This document shows, in pieces, positions 1 to 5,287 of a stretch of 5,287 nt of DNA; the first letter of the stretch is position 1; every line of letters starts with the position of its first letter. The DNA comes from JAHRAH01 sp051009015 (GTDB lineage Bacteria > Pseudomonadota > Gammaproteobacteria > Tethybacterales > Persebacteraceae), in the NCBI GenBank assembly GCA_051009015.1, contig JBPCWZ010000013.1:1-5287 (forward strand). The letters run 5' to 3'. The notes beneath the pieces were generated by a model. That model did no database searches and was not told where the DNA came from. It worked only from the letters and a program-made list of their open reading frames with translations. Position numbers and translations under genes: made by a program.

Positions 1-251
1 GGGCGTCCTGTTCACAGCACGGGGCAACGCCCCGTGACGGCATTACCCATATATCAAGCCCTGAAGGGGCGTCCCATTCTTTTGCAGGGCAAAGCCCGGC
101 AAAAACCGCAAACACAAAACCCCGCCCGTTATGACCAATTCGCCGCCGTTGTTTTCGGTCGCCCTTTCAGGGCTTGTTTGTTTAATACGCCAATTCACGG
201 GGCGTTGCCCCGTGCTATGACCATGTCGCCCTTACAGGGCTTTTATAACGC
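1..251 (-). repeat. Left copy of a compound palindromic repeat, inverted relative to the right copy
   Basis: Read on the minus strand, this stretch aligns with 4795-5047 over its whole length (251 versus 253 bp). The inner 100 bp is about 92% identical by eye; the outer half is more diverged. It is a chain of short hairpins: CACGGGGC-AAC-GCCCCGTG at 18-36 and its reverse-orientation twin at 196-214 (perfect 8-bp stems, 3-nt loops), GCCCT/AGGGC units at 58-71, 161-173 and 228-240, and a TGCAGGGC-AAA-GCCCGGCA hairpin at 83-101. Open frames across it show no family resemblance and are carried by the repeats, so I treat it as non-coding. The window edge cuts it, so the true outer boundary is not visible. 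Confidence 0.85.
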
Positions 252-267
252 GCCGCCTTTGGCGGCG
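251..267. repeat. GC-rich 7-bp hairpin next to the left repeat
   Basis: CGCCGCC, a TTT loop, then GGCGGCG form a perfect palindrome at the inner edge of the left repeat, downstream of the hydrolase gene on the minus strand. No U-run follows it on that strand (the next bases are CGTTATAAAAG), so it is not a classical intrinsic terminator. It could still slow transcription or protect an mRNA 3' end. The right copy has a different sequence at this position. Confidence 0.5.
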
Positions 268-279
268 ATAGTTTGGGAG

Positions 280-320
280 ATTCCCGCTTTCGCGGGAATG
301 ACGGGATGGGCGGGAATGAC
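280..320 (-). repeat. dRS3-like palindrome plus adjacent half-site (left)
   Basis: ATTCCCGC-TTTC-GCGGGAAT at 280-299 is a perfect 8-bp inverted repeat fitting ATTCCC-N8-GGGAAT, the consensus of the Neisseria dRS3 element. A second half-site, GCGGGAATGAC, lies at 310-320. Read on the minus strand, the order is half-site, full palindrome, then the compound repeat, the same order seen on the plus strand at 4711-4771. The cluster starts 12 bp past the stop codon of the hydrolase gene. It may be a recombination target or form a 3'-end hairpin in the hydrolase mRNA; both roles are inference. Confidence 0.8.
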
Positions 321-332
321 GAGGGCGGCGGG

Positions 333-1091
333 TTAGCCGTAGCGGAGCGACCATGCGGTCAGAATGTCGGATATGTAAGTTGCGTCTTTTTTGTCCGACA
401 AAAGATGGTCGGCACCGTCCAAACTGACAAAACTCTTCGGATGCTTCGCCGCCGCGTATATCTTGGCGGCGTTGTCTATGCCCACCGTCTTATCCACCGG
501 CGAATGAAATATCAACAGCGATTTGTTCAGCGCCGCTATCTTGCGCGCCAAGCGCGTTTCTTCTATGTCTTCCAAAAACTGCTTTTTTATCTTGAAGGGG
601 CGTCCGGCGATTTGCACTTGCGCTTCGCCTTTGGTCTCTATCTCGTCAAGCGCGCCGGTAAAAAGATGACGAACATGCGCGGGCTCGGCGGGCGCGCCGA
701 TGGTCGCCACGATTTTGGCTTCGGCGATGTCGCCCGCCGCCGCCAAAACCGCCGCGCCGCCCAAACTATGACCGGCTATCAAAAAAGGCGGCATTTTGTT
801 ATCGCGCATGTAATCCGCCGCGCGCAACAAATCCTGCACATTGGAAGAAAAGTTGGTGTTGGCAAAATCGCCCTCGCTCGCGCCTTGTCCCGTGAAGTCA
901 AAACGCAAAACGGCAAAACCCCGCGCCGTCAAACCGGCGGTAACATAACGCGCCGAAAAGATATCCTTGGTGCAGGTAAAGCAATGGGCAAACAAAACAT
1001 AACCGCGCGGCTCGCCCTCGTCCGGCTGTTCTATTACCGCCGCCAAACTCTCGCCGCCGCTGCCGGCGAATGATACCCGCCGCGATATCAT
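333..1091 (-). CDS. Alpha/beta hydrolase, stand-alone form of a hydrolase-OsmC family
   Basis: This 252-residue serine hydrolase has the alpha/beta fold. The nucleophile elbow is GHSLGG with Ser109. Asp200 (HSPVD) and His229 (GADHLL) complete a plausible catalytic triad, and FAHCFTC near residue 35 probably shapes the oxyanion hole. RFDFTGQGASEG and NFSSNVQDL, along with IGAPAEPAHV and HPKSFVSLDGADHLLS, match what I remember of the N-terminal half of two-domain proteins that join this hydrolase to an OsmC-like peroxidase domain. Here the protein stops at AWSLRYG, about where the OsmC half would begin, and dRS3-like repeats follow 12 bp later. No signal peptide is visible, so it should be cytoplasmic. 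Its ATG overlaps the dsbA stop (ATGA) and has no Shine-Dalgarno sequence, which suggests translational coupling. The substrate is unknown; an esterase or acyl hydrolase is most likely. Confidence 0.88.
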   Translation of the reverse strand: MISRRVSFAGSGGESLAAVIEQPDEGEPRGYVLFAHCFTCTKDIFSARYVTAGLTARGFAVLRFDFTGQGASEGDFANTNFSSNVQDLLRAADYMRDNKMPPFLIAGHSLGGAAVLAAAGDIAEAKIVATIGAPAEPAHVRHLFTGALDEIETKGEAQVQIAGRPFKIKKQFLEDIEETRLARKIAALNKSLLIFHSPVDKTVGIDNAAKIYAAAKHPKSFVSLDGADHLLSDKKDATYISDILTAWSLRYG

Positions 1092-1783
1092 TGCTGTGCT
1101 TTGCGCTCAAGGGCGACAAGCGCCGACAAAATATCCAGCATCCGCTCTCTTGACCCGGCAAGCACGGCGTTAATGACATATTTGCCGCCGACTGCCAACT
1201 GCGGCGTGCTGTCTACGCCATAAGCGGCGGCGGTTTCTGTCGTCCGCGATGCCTTCAACGAAACCGAAAAAGAATCATATGCCGCTTCGGCGGCGGCGGC
1301 GTCATAACCTTGCTCTTCCAGCCAATCCACAAAACGCCCTTTGCTGTTGAGAAGTTTGCGCTCGCGGTGAATTGCGCCGAACATTTTGGTATAAAGTTCA
1401 TCGGCGGCGTTCAAACTTTCCAGCGTGTAATAGGCGCGGGCATAATGCCCGCCGGTTTGCTGAAAAACAATCGGCACGCGCACTATGGTAATGTCCGACA
1501 TATCCCGCTCGCTTTGCCACTTGTGAAAAGGGCGCTGCAGGCGAAAACAATGCGGGCAGGAGAAGTTGAAAAACTCTATTATCTCCACCTTGCCCGGCGC
1601 AACCCGCACCGGCAAAGGCGGGTCTATGACAACATAATCGCGCCCCGCCACATAATCGCTTTCCTGCGCCATCGCCGCCGCCGCCATCAGGCAAAAAGGC
1701 AAAACCAAAAAGCATAACAAAGTATGCAACAAAGCGCGCAAAAGCCGCAAAGGCGGGCGCGTCAAAAAAGTCAAAGTTTGCAT
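1088..1783 (-). CDS. dsbA: Periplasmic thiol:disulfide interchange protein DsbA
   Basis: DsbA introduces disulfide bonds into proteins arriving in the periplasm and is normally re-oxidised by the membrane protein DsbB. The 231-residue product starts with a basic, hydrophobic signal sequence (residues 1-39) ending in an AMA/Q cleavage site. The mature part has a thioredoxin fold with the active site C76-P-H-C79 in FFNFSCPHC. A helical insertion spans roughly residues 110-175, and the conserved cis-proline loop is Thr193-Pro194 in GVDSTPQLAVGG. Mature length (about 192 residues) is normal for DsbA. No dsbB is present here. It lies 18 bp downstream of adh and overlaps the hydrolase start by four bases, yet it also has its own strong -10 element immediately upstream. 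The ATG at 1783 is favoured because it gives a complete signal peptide. Confidence 0.95.
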   Translation of the reverse strand: MQTLTFLTRPPLRLLRALLHTLLCFLVLPFCLMAAAAMAQESDYVAGRDYVVIDPPLPVRVAPGKVEIIEFFNFSCPHCFRLQRPFHKWQSERDMSDITIVRVPIVFQQTGGHYARAYYTLESLNAADELYTKMFGAIHRERKLLNSKGRFVDWLEEQGYDAAAAEAAYDSFSVSLKASRTTETAAAYGVDSTPQLAVGGKYVINAVLAGSRERMLDILSALVALERKAQQ

Positions 1784-1790
1784 GCCCGTT

Positions 1791-1818
1791 ATTATAGCAC
1801 GCTAATCAAAAACCACAA
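1791..1818 (-). promoter_or_regulatory. Extended -10 promoter for dsbA, probably giving a leaderless transcript
   Basis: On the minus strand, a perfect TGCTATAAT (extended -10, TGn-TATAAT) has its hexamer at 1791-1796, only 7 nt before the dsbA ATG at 1783. A weak -35 candidate, TTGTGG, lies at 1813-1818 with 16-bp spacing and falls inside the last codons of adh. A start site 6-7 nt after the -10 box would fall at or within a base or two of the ATG, so the mRNA would have essentially no leader. No convincing Shine-Dalgarno sequence is present, which agrees with this. Confidence 0.6.
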
Positions 1819-2899
1819 CATTACGCAACATTCCGCCTTTGCGCGCGGCATTGACGGCATCATTAATTTGCACTAACGGGCGGCGCGCCGCTATCAGTTC
1901 CGCGAGTTTCAGTTTGCCCTGCCGCCGCAATGTCAATAACTTGCCGATATCGCGCCGAAGTTGTGCGCCGCCCATTTTGCTGCCAAGAATGCGCTGCTGG
2001 CGGCTGGCGATTGTCGCCGCATCCATCTTTGCGAAGTCGTTGTTTGGCGGCATTCCCGCCAATACCACCGCGCCAAGCGGAGATAACAAACGCATCGCCA
2101 ACTCCGCCGCCCGCGCACTTCCGGCTGCCATAAAAACAAAATCATAACCGCGCCCGTTGTTAATCTTATAGGCTTGCGCCGCCGTTTCATTGTCGTCATC
2201 GCCCGCCAGACAAACGGCATCCGCGCCAAATGCCGGCGCCATTTGCAAAATATCCGGCGACTTATCCACGGCGACAACCGGCTGTGCTTGTGCTATCGCC
2301 GCCGCTTGCAAACAATTCGCCCCGACACCGCCGCAACCGACAACGGCGACCGATGCCCCCGGCGGCACTTTGGCGGTATTTACCACCGCGCCCCAGCCGG
2401 TCAAAACCCCGCATGCCAGCAAACTCGCTTCGTCAAAAGGCAAATCATCGTCCATCGGCGCGATTTGCGAATGATGCACGACGACTTCTTCGGCAAAAGC
2501 CCCGGTGTTTAATCCCGCCAATATGTTGTTATTCTCCCCGTCGCGCAACCGCCCCGCATTGTCAAACTCCCCCTCGCACAAAGCGGGCGCGCCTTTTTGG
2601 CAAAAAGCACAACCGCCGCAGGAGCGCAACAAACTGACGACAACCCGCCGCCCGCTTTGCATATCGGCATCCGCGCCGCTTGCCAAAACAACGCCCGCCG
2701 CTTCGTGCCCGAAAACGCAAGGCAAAACCCCGCCCCAGCCGCCATCCATAAAAGTAATGTCCGAATGGCAAACGGCGCATGCTTTTATGCGCACTCTTAC
2801 CTGCGCGGCGGCAAGCGGCGGCAGTGATACTTCTTCCACCGACAAGGGTTTGGCAAACCGGCGGCATACCGCCGCGCGGATGGTGTTTGTTTTTGTCAT
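1802..2899 (-). CDS. Zinc-dependent alcohol dehydrogenase, class III-like MDR family
   Basis: This medium-chain dehydrogenase should oxidise an alcohol or reduce an aldehyde with NAD(H). The 365-residue form has the GroES-like catalytic domain first. Catalytic zinc ligands are Cys44 (CAVCHSD), His65-Glu66 (GHEAAG) and Cys163 (LACGVLTG). Structural zinc is held by Cys94, Cys97, Cys100 and Cys108. The Rossmann domain follows, with GCGGVG at 188-193 and Asp212 at the end of the second strand, pointing to NAD rather than NADP. The C-terminal RILGSKMG motif (303-310) is typical of the class III-like subgroup. The frame continues 23 codons upstream, but Met at 2899 gives the usual family N-terminus (TIRAAVCRRF) and avoids overlap with the divergent gene. 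An imperfect -10 (TAAAAT, 2910-2915) sits 10 nt before this ATG. The true substrate cannot be read from sequence; glutathione-dependent formaldehyde dehydrogenase activity is possible but not shown. Confidence 0.93.
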   Translation of the reverse strand: MTKTNTIRAAVCRRFAKPLSVEEVSLPPLAAAQVRVRIKACAVCHSDITFMDGGWGGVLPCVFGHEAAGVVLASGADADMQSGRRVVVSLLRSCGGCAFCQKGAPALCEGEFDNAGRLRDGENNNILAGLNTGAFAEEVVVHHSQIAPMDDDLPFDEASLLACGVLTGWGAVVNTAKVPPGASVAVVGCGGVGANCLQAAAIAQAQPVVAVDKSPDILQMAPAFGADAVCLAGDDDNETAAQAYKINNGRGYDFVFMAAGSARAAELAMRLLSPLGAVVLAGMPPNNDFAKMDAATIASRQQRILGSKMGGAQLRRDIGKLLTLRRQGKLKLAELIAARRPLVQINDAVNAARKGGMLRNVVVFD

Positions 2900-2909
2900 G
2901 CTGCCGCAT

Positions 2910-2928
2910 ATTTTATCCGTGATAATAT
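2910..2928. promoter_or_regulatory. AT-rich dyad between divergent adh and ilvD-like genes
   Basis: ATTTTATC-CGT-GATAATAT is a 19-bp inverted repeat with 7 of 8 arm positions paired, centred at 2919. On the minus strand its outer arm supplies TAAAAT (2910-2915), 10 nt from the adh ATG. On the plus strand it supplies GATAAT (2921-2926), 10 nt from a GTG at 2937 that is the preferred dehydratase start. Together they resemble back-to-back -10 elements, possibly also an operator for one shared regulator. No good -35 match stands at standard spacing on either strand, so this remains tentative. Confidence 0.4.
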
Positions 2929-2936
2929 CAAAACCC

Positions 2937-4694
2937 GTGCCGCCCGCAAACCGCCGCAAAAAAGCCAAACCCGCCGCCTTTCGCTCGGCAAGATGGTTTG
3001 CGCCCGATGATTTGGTCAGTTTCGGTCATCGCGCCCGCGCCAAACAACTCGGCTGGAGCGATGATGATTTTGGCAAGCCGGTTATCGCCATCATTAATAC
3101 ATGGAGCGAACTGAATACCTGCCACGGGCATTTTCCCGAACGCGCCAACGATATCAAGCGCGGCGTTTGGCAGGCGGGCGGCGTGCCGGTGGAACTTCCG
3201 GCGATGTCGCTCGGCGAGCAGTTGATGAAACCTTCGGCGATGATGTATCGCAACTTTCTGGCGATGGAAACCGAAGAGTTATTGCGGGCGTATCCGGTTG
3301 ATGGCGCGGTGCTGATGGGCGGCTGCGACAAAACAACGCCGGGCGTTTTGATGGGCGCGGTGTCGGTCAATCTGCCTTGTGTTTATATGCCGGCGGGGGC
3401 GATGATGCGCGGGCATTTTCGCGCCAAAACCCTCGGCAGCGGCACGGATGTCTGGAAATATTGGGACGACAAGCGCGCCGGACTTTTGCCGCCCGGCCAA
3501 TGGCGCGAGATAGAGTTTGGCATCGCCCGCACGGCGGGGACTTGCATGACAATGGGAACGGCGGCGACAATGATGATAGCGGCGGAAGCACTCGGCTTTT
3601 CGTTGCCGGGCGCGGCGTCTTTGCCGGCGGTGGATGCCGAACACCGCAGGATGGCGCGCGCATCCGGCATTCGCGCGGTGGAGATAACCAAAGCCGGTTA
3701 TAAACCATCCGATTTTGTATGCGCCGATTCGTTTGACAACGCCATTATTGCGGTAATGGCGGCGGGCGGGTCGACAAACGCCGTTATTCATTTGATTGCT
3801 TTGGCAAGAAGATGCGGCATCAGTTTGCCGCTTTCGCGCTTTGAACAACTTGCGGCAAAAACCCCGGTCATTGCCGATTTGAAACCATCGGGGCGGTATG
3901 TAATGGAAGATTTGCATCGGGCCGGCGGCATTTTGGCATTGCTAAACCGCATCGCCCCGCTGCTGCACAAGACGGCAAAAACCGTCAATGGCAAAACCCT
4001 CGCCGCCAATATCCGCGGGGCAAAAAGTTATGATGACAATGTCATTCGCCTGCTGAAAAACCCGCTTGCCGAAAGCGGCGGCTTGCGCATTTTGCGCGGT
4101 TCTCTCGCTCCCGATGGTTGTGTTATCAAACCGGCGGCTGCCGAAAAACGCCTTCACAAACATCGCGGGCGGGCGGTTGTTTTTGACAACATCGCCGATT
4201 TGCGCCGCCGTATCAATATGCCTTCGCTGCAAGTGGATGCCGATAGCGTGCTGGTGCTAAAAAACGCCGGACCCGTCGGCGGACCGGGAATGCCCGAATG
4301 GGGACAACTGCCGATACCGCAAAAACTTCTAAAGCGCGGCATCCGCGATATGGTGCGAATATCCGATGCCCGAATGAGCGGCACTTCTTACGGCGCATGC
4401 GTTTTGCATGTCGCACCGGAAGCGGCGGCGGGCGGGGCGATAGGGCTGGTCCAAAACGGCGATATCATATCAATGGACATTGCAAAAGGGCGGCTGGATT
4501 TGTGCGTAGCCAAAAGCGAACTCGCCCGCCGCGCCAAACTCGGCAAGGCAAAAAAACACGCAAACAAGAGTATGCAAAAACCCCAAAGCGCCTATGCCCG
4601 TTTATATGCCGAAAATGTAATGCAGGCAAACGAAGGATGCGATTTTGCCTTCGCATCCCGCGCTTTCGGCGAATCGGCGGAACCGTATATTTAG
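2937..4694 (+). CDS. IlvD/Edd family dehydratase (sugar-acid or dihydroxy-acid dehydratase)
   Basis: The enzyme should remove water from a 2,3-dihydroxy acid or aldonic acid to give a 2-keto-3-deoxy product, using an Fe-S cluster and a divalent metal. In the 585-residue form, cluster cysteines are Cys62 (NTWSELNTC), Cys130 (GGCDKTTP) and Cys203 (AGTCMTMGTA). Metal-site residues are Glu94, Asp131, Lys132 (carbamylated in homologues) and Glu454. The catalytic Ser481 lies in DARMSGTSYG. These numbers fall within three of those I recall for Rhizobium L-arabinonate dehydratase, supporting the GTG start at 2937. ATG 2898 (598 residues) and GTG 2919 remain possible, and the open frame further upstream is antisense to adh. 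AGTCMTMGTA and the C-terminal ANEGCDF...AEPYI mark it as outside the classical biosynthetic IlvD. A basic Lys-rich stretch lies near residues 535-550. It diverges from adh, a likely pathway partner. Confidence 0.92.
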   Translation: MPPANRRKKAKPAAFRSARWFAPDDLVSFGHRARAKQLGWSDDDFGKPVIAIINTWSELNTCHGHFPERANDIKRGVWQAGGVPVELPAMSLGEQLMKPSAMMYRNFLAMETEELLRAYPVDGAVLMGGCDKTTPGVLMGAVSVNLPCVYMPAGAMMRGHFRAKTLGSGTDVWKYWDDKRAGLLPPGQWREIEFGIARTAGTCMTMGTAATMMIAAEALGFSLPGAASLPAVDAEHRRMARASGIRAVEITKAGYKPSDFVCADSFDNAIIAVMAAGGSTNAVIHLIALARRCGISLPLSRFEQLAAKTPVIADLKPSGRYVMEDLHRAGGILALLNRIAPLLHKTAKTVNGKTLAANIRGAKSYDDNVIRLLKNPLAESGGLRILRGSLAPDGCVIKPAAAEKRLHKHRGRAVVFDNIADLRRRINMPSLQVDADSVLVLKNAGPVGGPGMPEWGQLPIPQKLLKRGIRDMVRISDARMSGTSYGACVLHVAPEAAAGGAIGLVQNGDIISMDIAKGRLDLCVAKSELARRAKLGKAKKHANKSMQKPQSAYARLYAENVMQANEGCDFAFASRAFGESAEPYI

Positions 4695-4710
4695 CAGTTA
4701 ACAAAAACCC

Positions 4711-4771
4711 GTCATTCCCGCGAAAACCCCGTCATTTCCGCCCTTTTCGTCATTCCTGCGAAGGCAGGAAT
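4711..4771 (+). repeat. Cluster of three dRS3-like units (right), one a full palindrome
   Basis: Three GTCATTYC half-sites occur in tandem at 4711, 4731 and 4749. The third forms a complete palindrome, ATTCCTGC-GAAG-GCAGGAAT, at 4752-4771 (8-bp stem, 4-nt loop), with compensating T and A changes relative to the left copy that preserve the stem. The cluster starts 16 bp after the dehydratase stop codon and precedes the right compound repeat, mirroring the left side. No U-run follows, so it is not a standard terminator, though the hairpin may define the mRNA 3' end. Confidence 0.8.
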
Positions 4772-4794
4772 CCACCCGCGTCCGACAGGGCGCG

Positions 4795-5047
4795 GCGTTA
4801 TTAAAGCCCTGAAAGGGCGACCTGTTCATAGCACGGGGCAACGCCCCGTGAATCGGCATATTAAACAAATAAGCCCTGAAAGGGCGACCGAAAACAATGG
4901 CGGCGGTTGCGGTGTTGTTTGACCGGTTTTTGCCGGGCTTTGCCCTGCAAAAGAAGGGGACGCCCTTACGGGGCGATATTCTGAAGAATGCCGACTCACG
5001 GGGCGGCGCGCTTTTGCTTTTTGCCCCGTTCTATGAACAGGACGCCC
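4795..5047 (+). repeat. Right copy of the compound palindromic repeat
   Basis: This matches the reverse complement of 1-251. Hairpin units in order are GCCCTGAAAGGGC at 4806-4818, CACGGGGC-AAC-GCCCCGTG at 4832-4850, GCCCTGAAAGGGC at 4873-4885, TGCCGGGC-TTT-GCCCTGCA at 4931-4949, an imperfect GCCCTTACGGGGC at 4962-4974, and a CACGGGGC...GCCCCGT pair at 4997-5029 whose 3-nt loop has grown to about 18 nt. A further GCCCTTTCAGGGC at 5044-5056 straddles the end of the visible alignment. Frames over this stretch on either strand are repeat-derived and I do not call them genes. Confidence 0.85.
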
Positions 5048-5056
5048 TTTCAGGGC

Positions 5057-5146
5057 TAGAAGACGGATTAGAGGAATACCCGCCGATGCCATTGGTTGCA
5101 TTTTTGACGGCGGGGGCATTGTTGGCGTGTTGCCGCCTCCCTCGTC
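5057..5146. other. Intergenic stretch without recognised content
   Basis: About 90 bp lie between the last hairpin unit of the right repeat and the outer dRS3-like palindrome. I see no gene, strong promoter or repeat in it. A weak reading frame passes through from the repeat but has no family resemblance. Confidence 0.5.
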
Positions 5147-5166
5147 ATTCCCGCGAAAGCGGGAAT
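5147..5166 (+). repeat. Outer dRS3-like palindrome
   Basis: ATTCCCGC-GAAA-GCGGGAAT is a perfect 8-bp inverted repeat, preceded by GTC and followed by CTC. It is identical in its arms to the copy at 280-299 and differs in two arm positions per side from the copy at 4752-4771. It lies about 90 bp beyond the right compound repeat, upstream of a possible membrane-protein start, so at least three complete copies occur in 5.3 kb. Confidence 0.85.
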
Positions 5167-5207
5167 CTCTTTTGTTAAGGTTTATTGCCGCATTTGCGGT
5201 TAGGGTA

Positions 5208-5287
5208 ATGGTTGTTGTGGCGAATGTTGTTAGTGTTGTGGTTGTGGTTATCGCCAGCATTGTCATCGTCATCGTTGTGCTAACCGC
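5208..5287 (+). CDS. Possible start of a hydrophobic membrane protein, cut by the window edge
   Basis: From the ATG at 5208 the plus-strand frame stays open for 26 codons to the edge of the window. It reads almost entirely Val and Ile (starting MVVVANVVSVVVVVIAS), like one transmembrane helix. A TTG at 5172 in the same frame would add a basic, partly hydrophobic leader (MLRFIAAFAVRV). AGGGTA just before the ATG is at best a weak ribosome binding site. The DNA is a GT-rich low-complexity stretch, and the opposite strand also reads open as a Thr-rich frame, so this could equally be a non-coding simple sequence. No family can be recognised from the visible part. Confidence 0.3.
   Translation, partial: MVVVANVVSVVVVVIASIVIVIVVLT

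Noticed and set aside
1..251. CRISPR array
   Set aside because: The repeated units are palindromes of 13-19 bp in both orientations with unequal, conserved spacers, and no cas gene is present. CRISPR repeats would be directly oriented with regular, unrelated spacers.
34..336. 100-codon plus-strand frame in the left repeat
   Set aside because: It consists wholly of hairpin repeat and dRS3-like sequence. The same kind of frame would arise in every copy of the repeat.
273..1073. 266-codon plus-strand frame opposite the hydrolase
   Set aside because: Its start translates the dRS3-like repeat (the familiar DSRFRGND-type peptide) and the rest is an Arg-rich antisense shadow of the hydrolase, with no domain.
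2505..2936. Upstream extension of the dehydratase reading frame to 2505
   Set aside because: It is antisense to the well-supported adh gene, and its residues do not resemble any family N-terminus. The family alignment begins around FRSARWF near 2979. The openness is a by-product of GC-rich coding on the other strand.
4752..4771. Intrinsic terminator for the dehydratase gene
   Set aside because: The stem is good, but it is followed by CCACCCGCG instead of a T-run, so it does not meet the usual criteria. It is listed as a repeat instead.
4826..5272. 148-codon minus-strand frame with a Thr-rich N-terminus
   Set aside because: It runs through the dRS3-like palindrome and the compound repeat, giving repeat-derived peptide. 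The Thr-rich start recalls a thr attenuator leader peptide, but no biosynthetic operon lies downstream on that strand, only the 3' end of the dehydratase in antisense.
5196..5287. Inverted repeat GCGGTTAG / CTAACCGC at the right edge
   Set aside because: Eight bases matching at 76-bp separation in a low-complexity stretch can easily be chance, and the window ends exactly at the second arm, so it cannot be extended.

Overview
The window looks like chromosomal DNA of a moderately GC-rich proteobacterium (Pseudomonadota). The DsbA is of the CPHC type, the IlvD/Edd dehydratase and class III-like alcohol dehydrogenase resemble proteobacterial subfamilies, and there are copies of an ATTCCC-N8-GGGAAT palindrome of the Neisseria dRS3 kind. 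That palindrome also occurs outside Neisseria, so I do not name a genus.

Layout. Four complete genes fill 333-4694. Three lie on the minus strand in the order adh (1802-2899), dsbA (1088-1783), alpha/beta hydrolase (333-1091). They are tightly packed: 18 bp between adh and dsbA, then an ATGA stop/start overlap. The fourth, an IlvD/Edd-family dehydratase (about 2937-4694, plus strand), diverges from adh across an AT-rich dyad only a few tens of bases long. The outer ends, 1-332 and 4695-5207, are non-coding and consist mostly of palindromic repeats. A short hydrophobic reading frame may begin near 5208 and run off the right edge.

Working together. The dehydratase keeps its Fe-S cysteines, carbamylated-lysine position and catalytic serine. 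The dehydrogenase keeps both zinc sites. Sharing one control region, they could act on the same hydroxy-acid or sugar-acid pathway, but neither substrate can be read from the sequence. DsbA is a periplasmic thiol oxidase with its own likely extended -10 promoter. The hydrolase is probably translated by coupling to dsbA, and it resembles the hydrolase half of hydrolase-OsmC fusion proteins without the OsmC half.

Most notable. The gene block is bracketed by two copies, in opposite orientation, of a compound repeat about 250-330 bp long: a dRS3-like palindrome cluster followed by a chain of GCCCT...AGGGC and CACGGGGC...GCCCCGTG hairpins. Each copy begins only 12-16 bp beyond the stop codon of the outermost gene. 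I found no transposase, CRISPR array, tRNA or rRNA. No new multi-gene system is evident beyond this repeat architecture.
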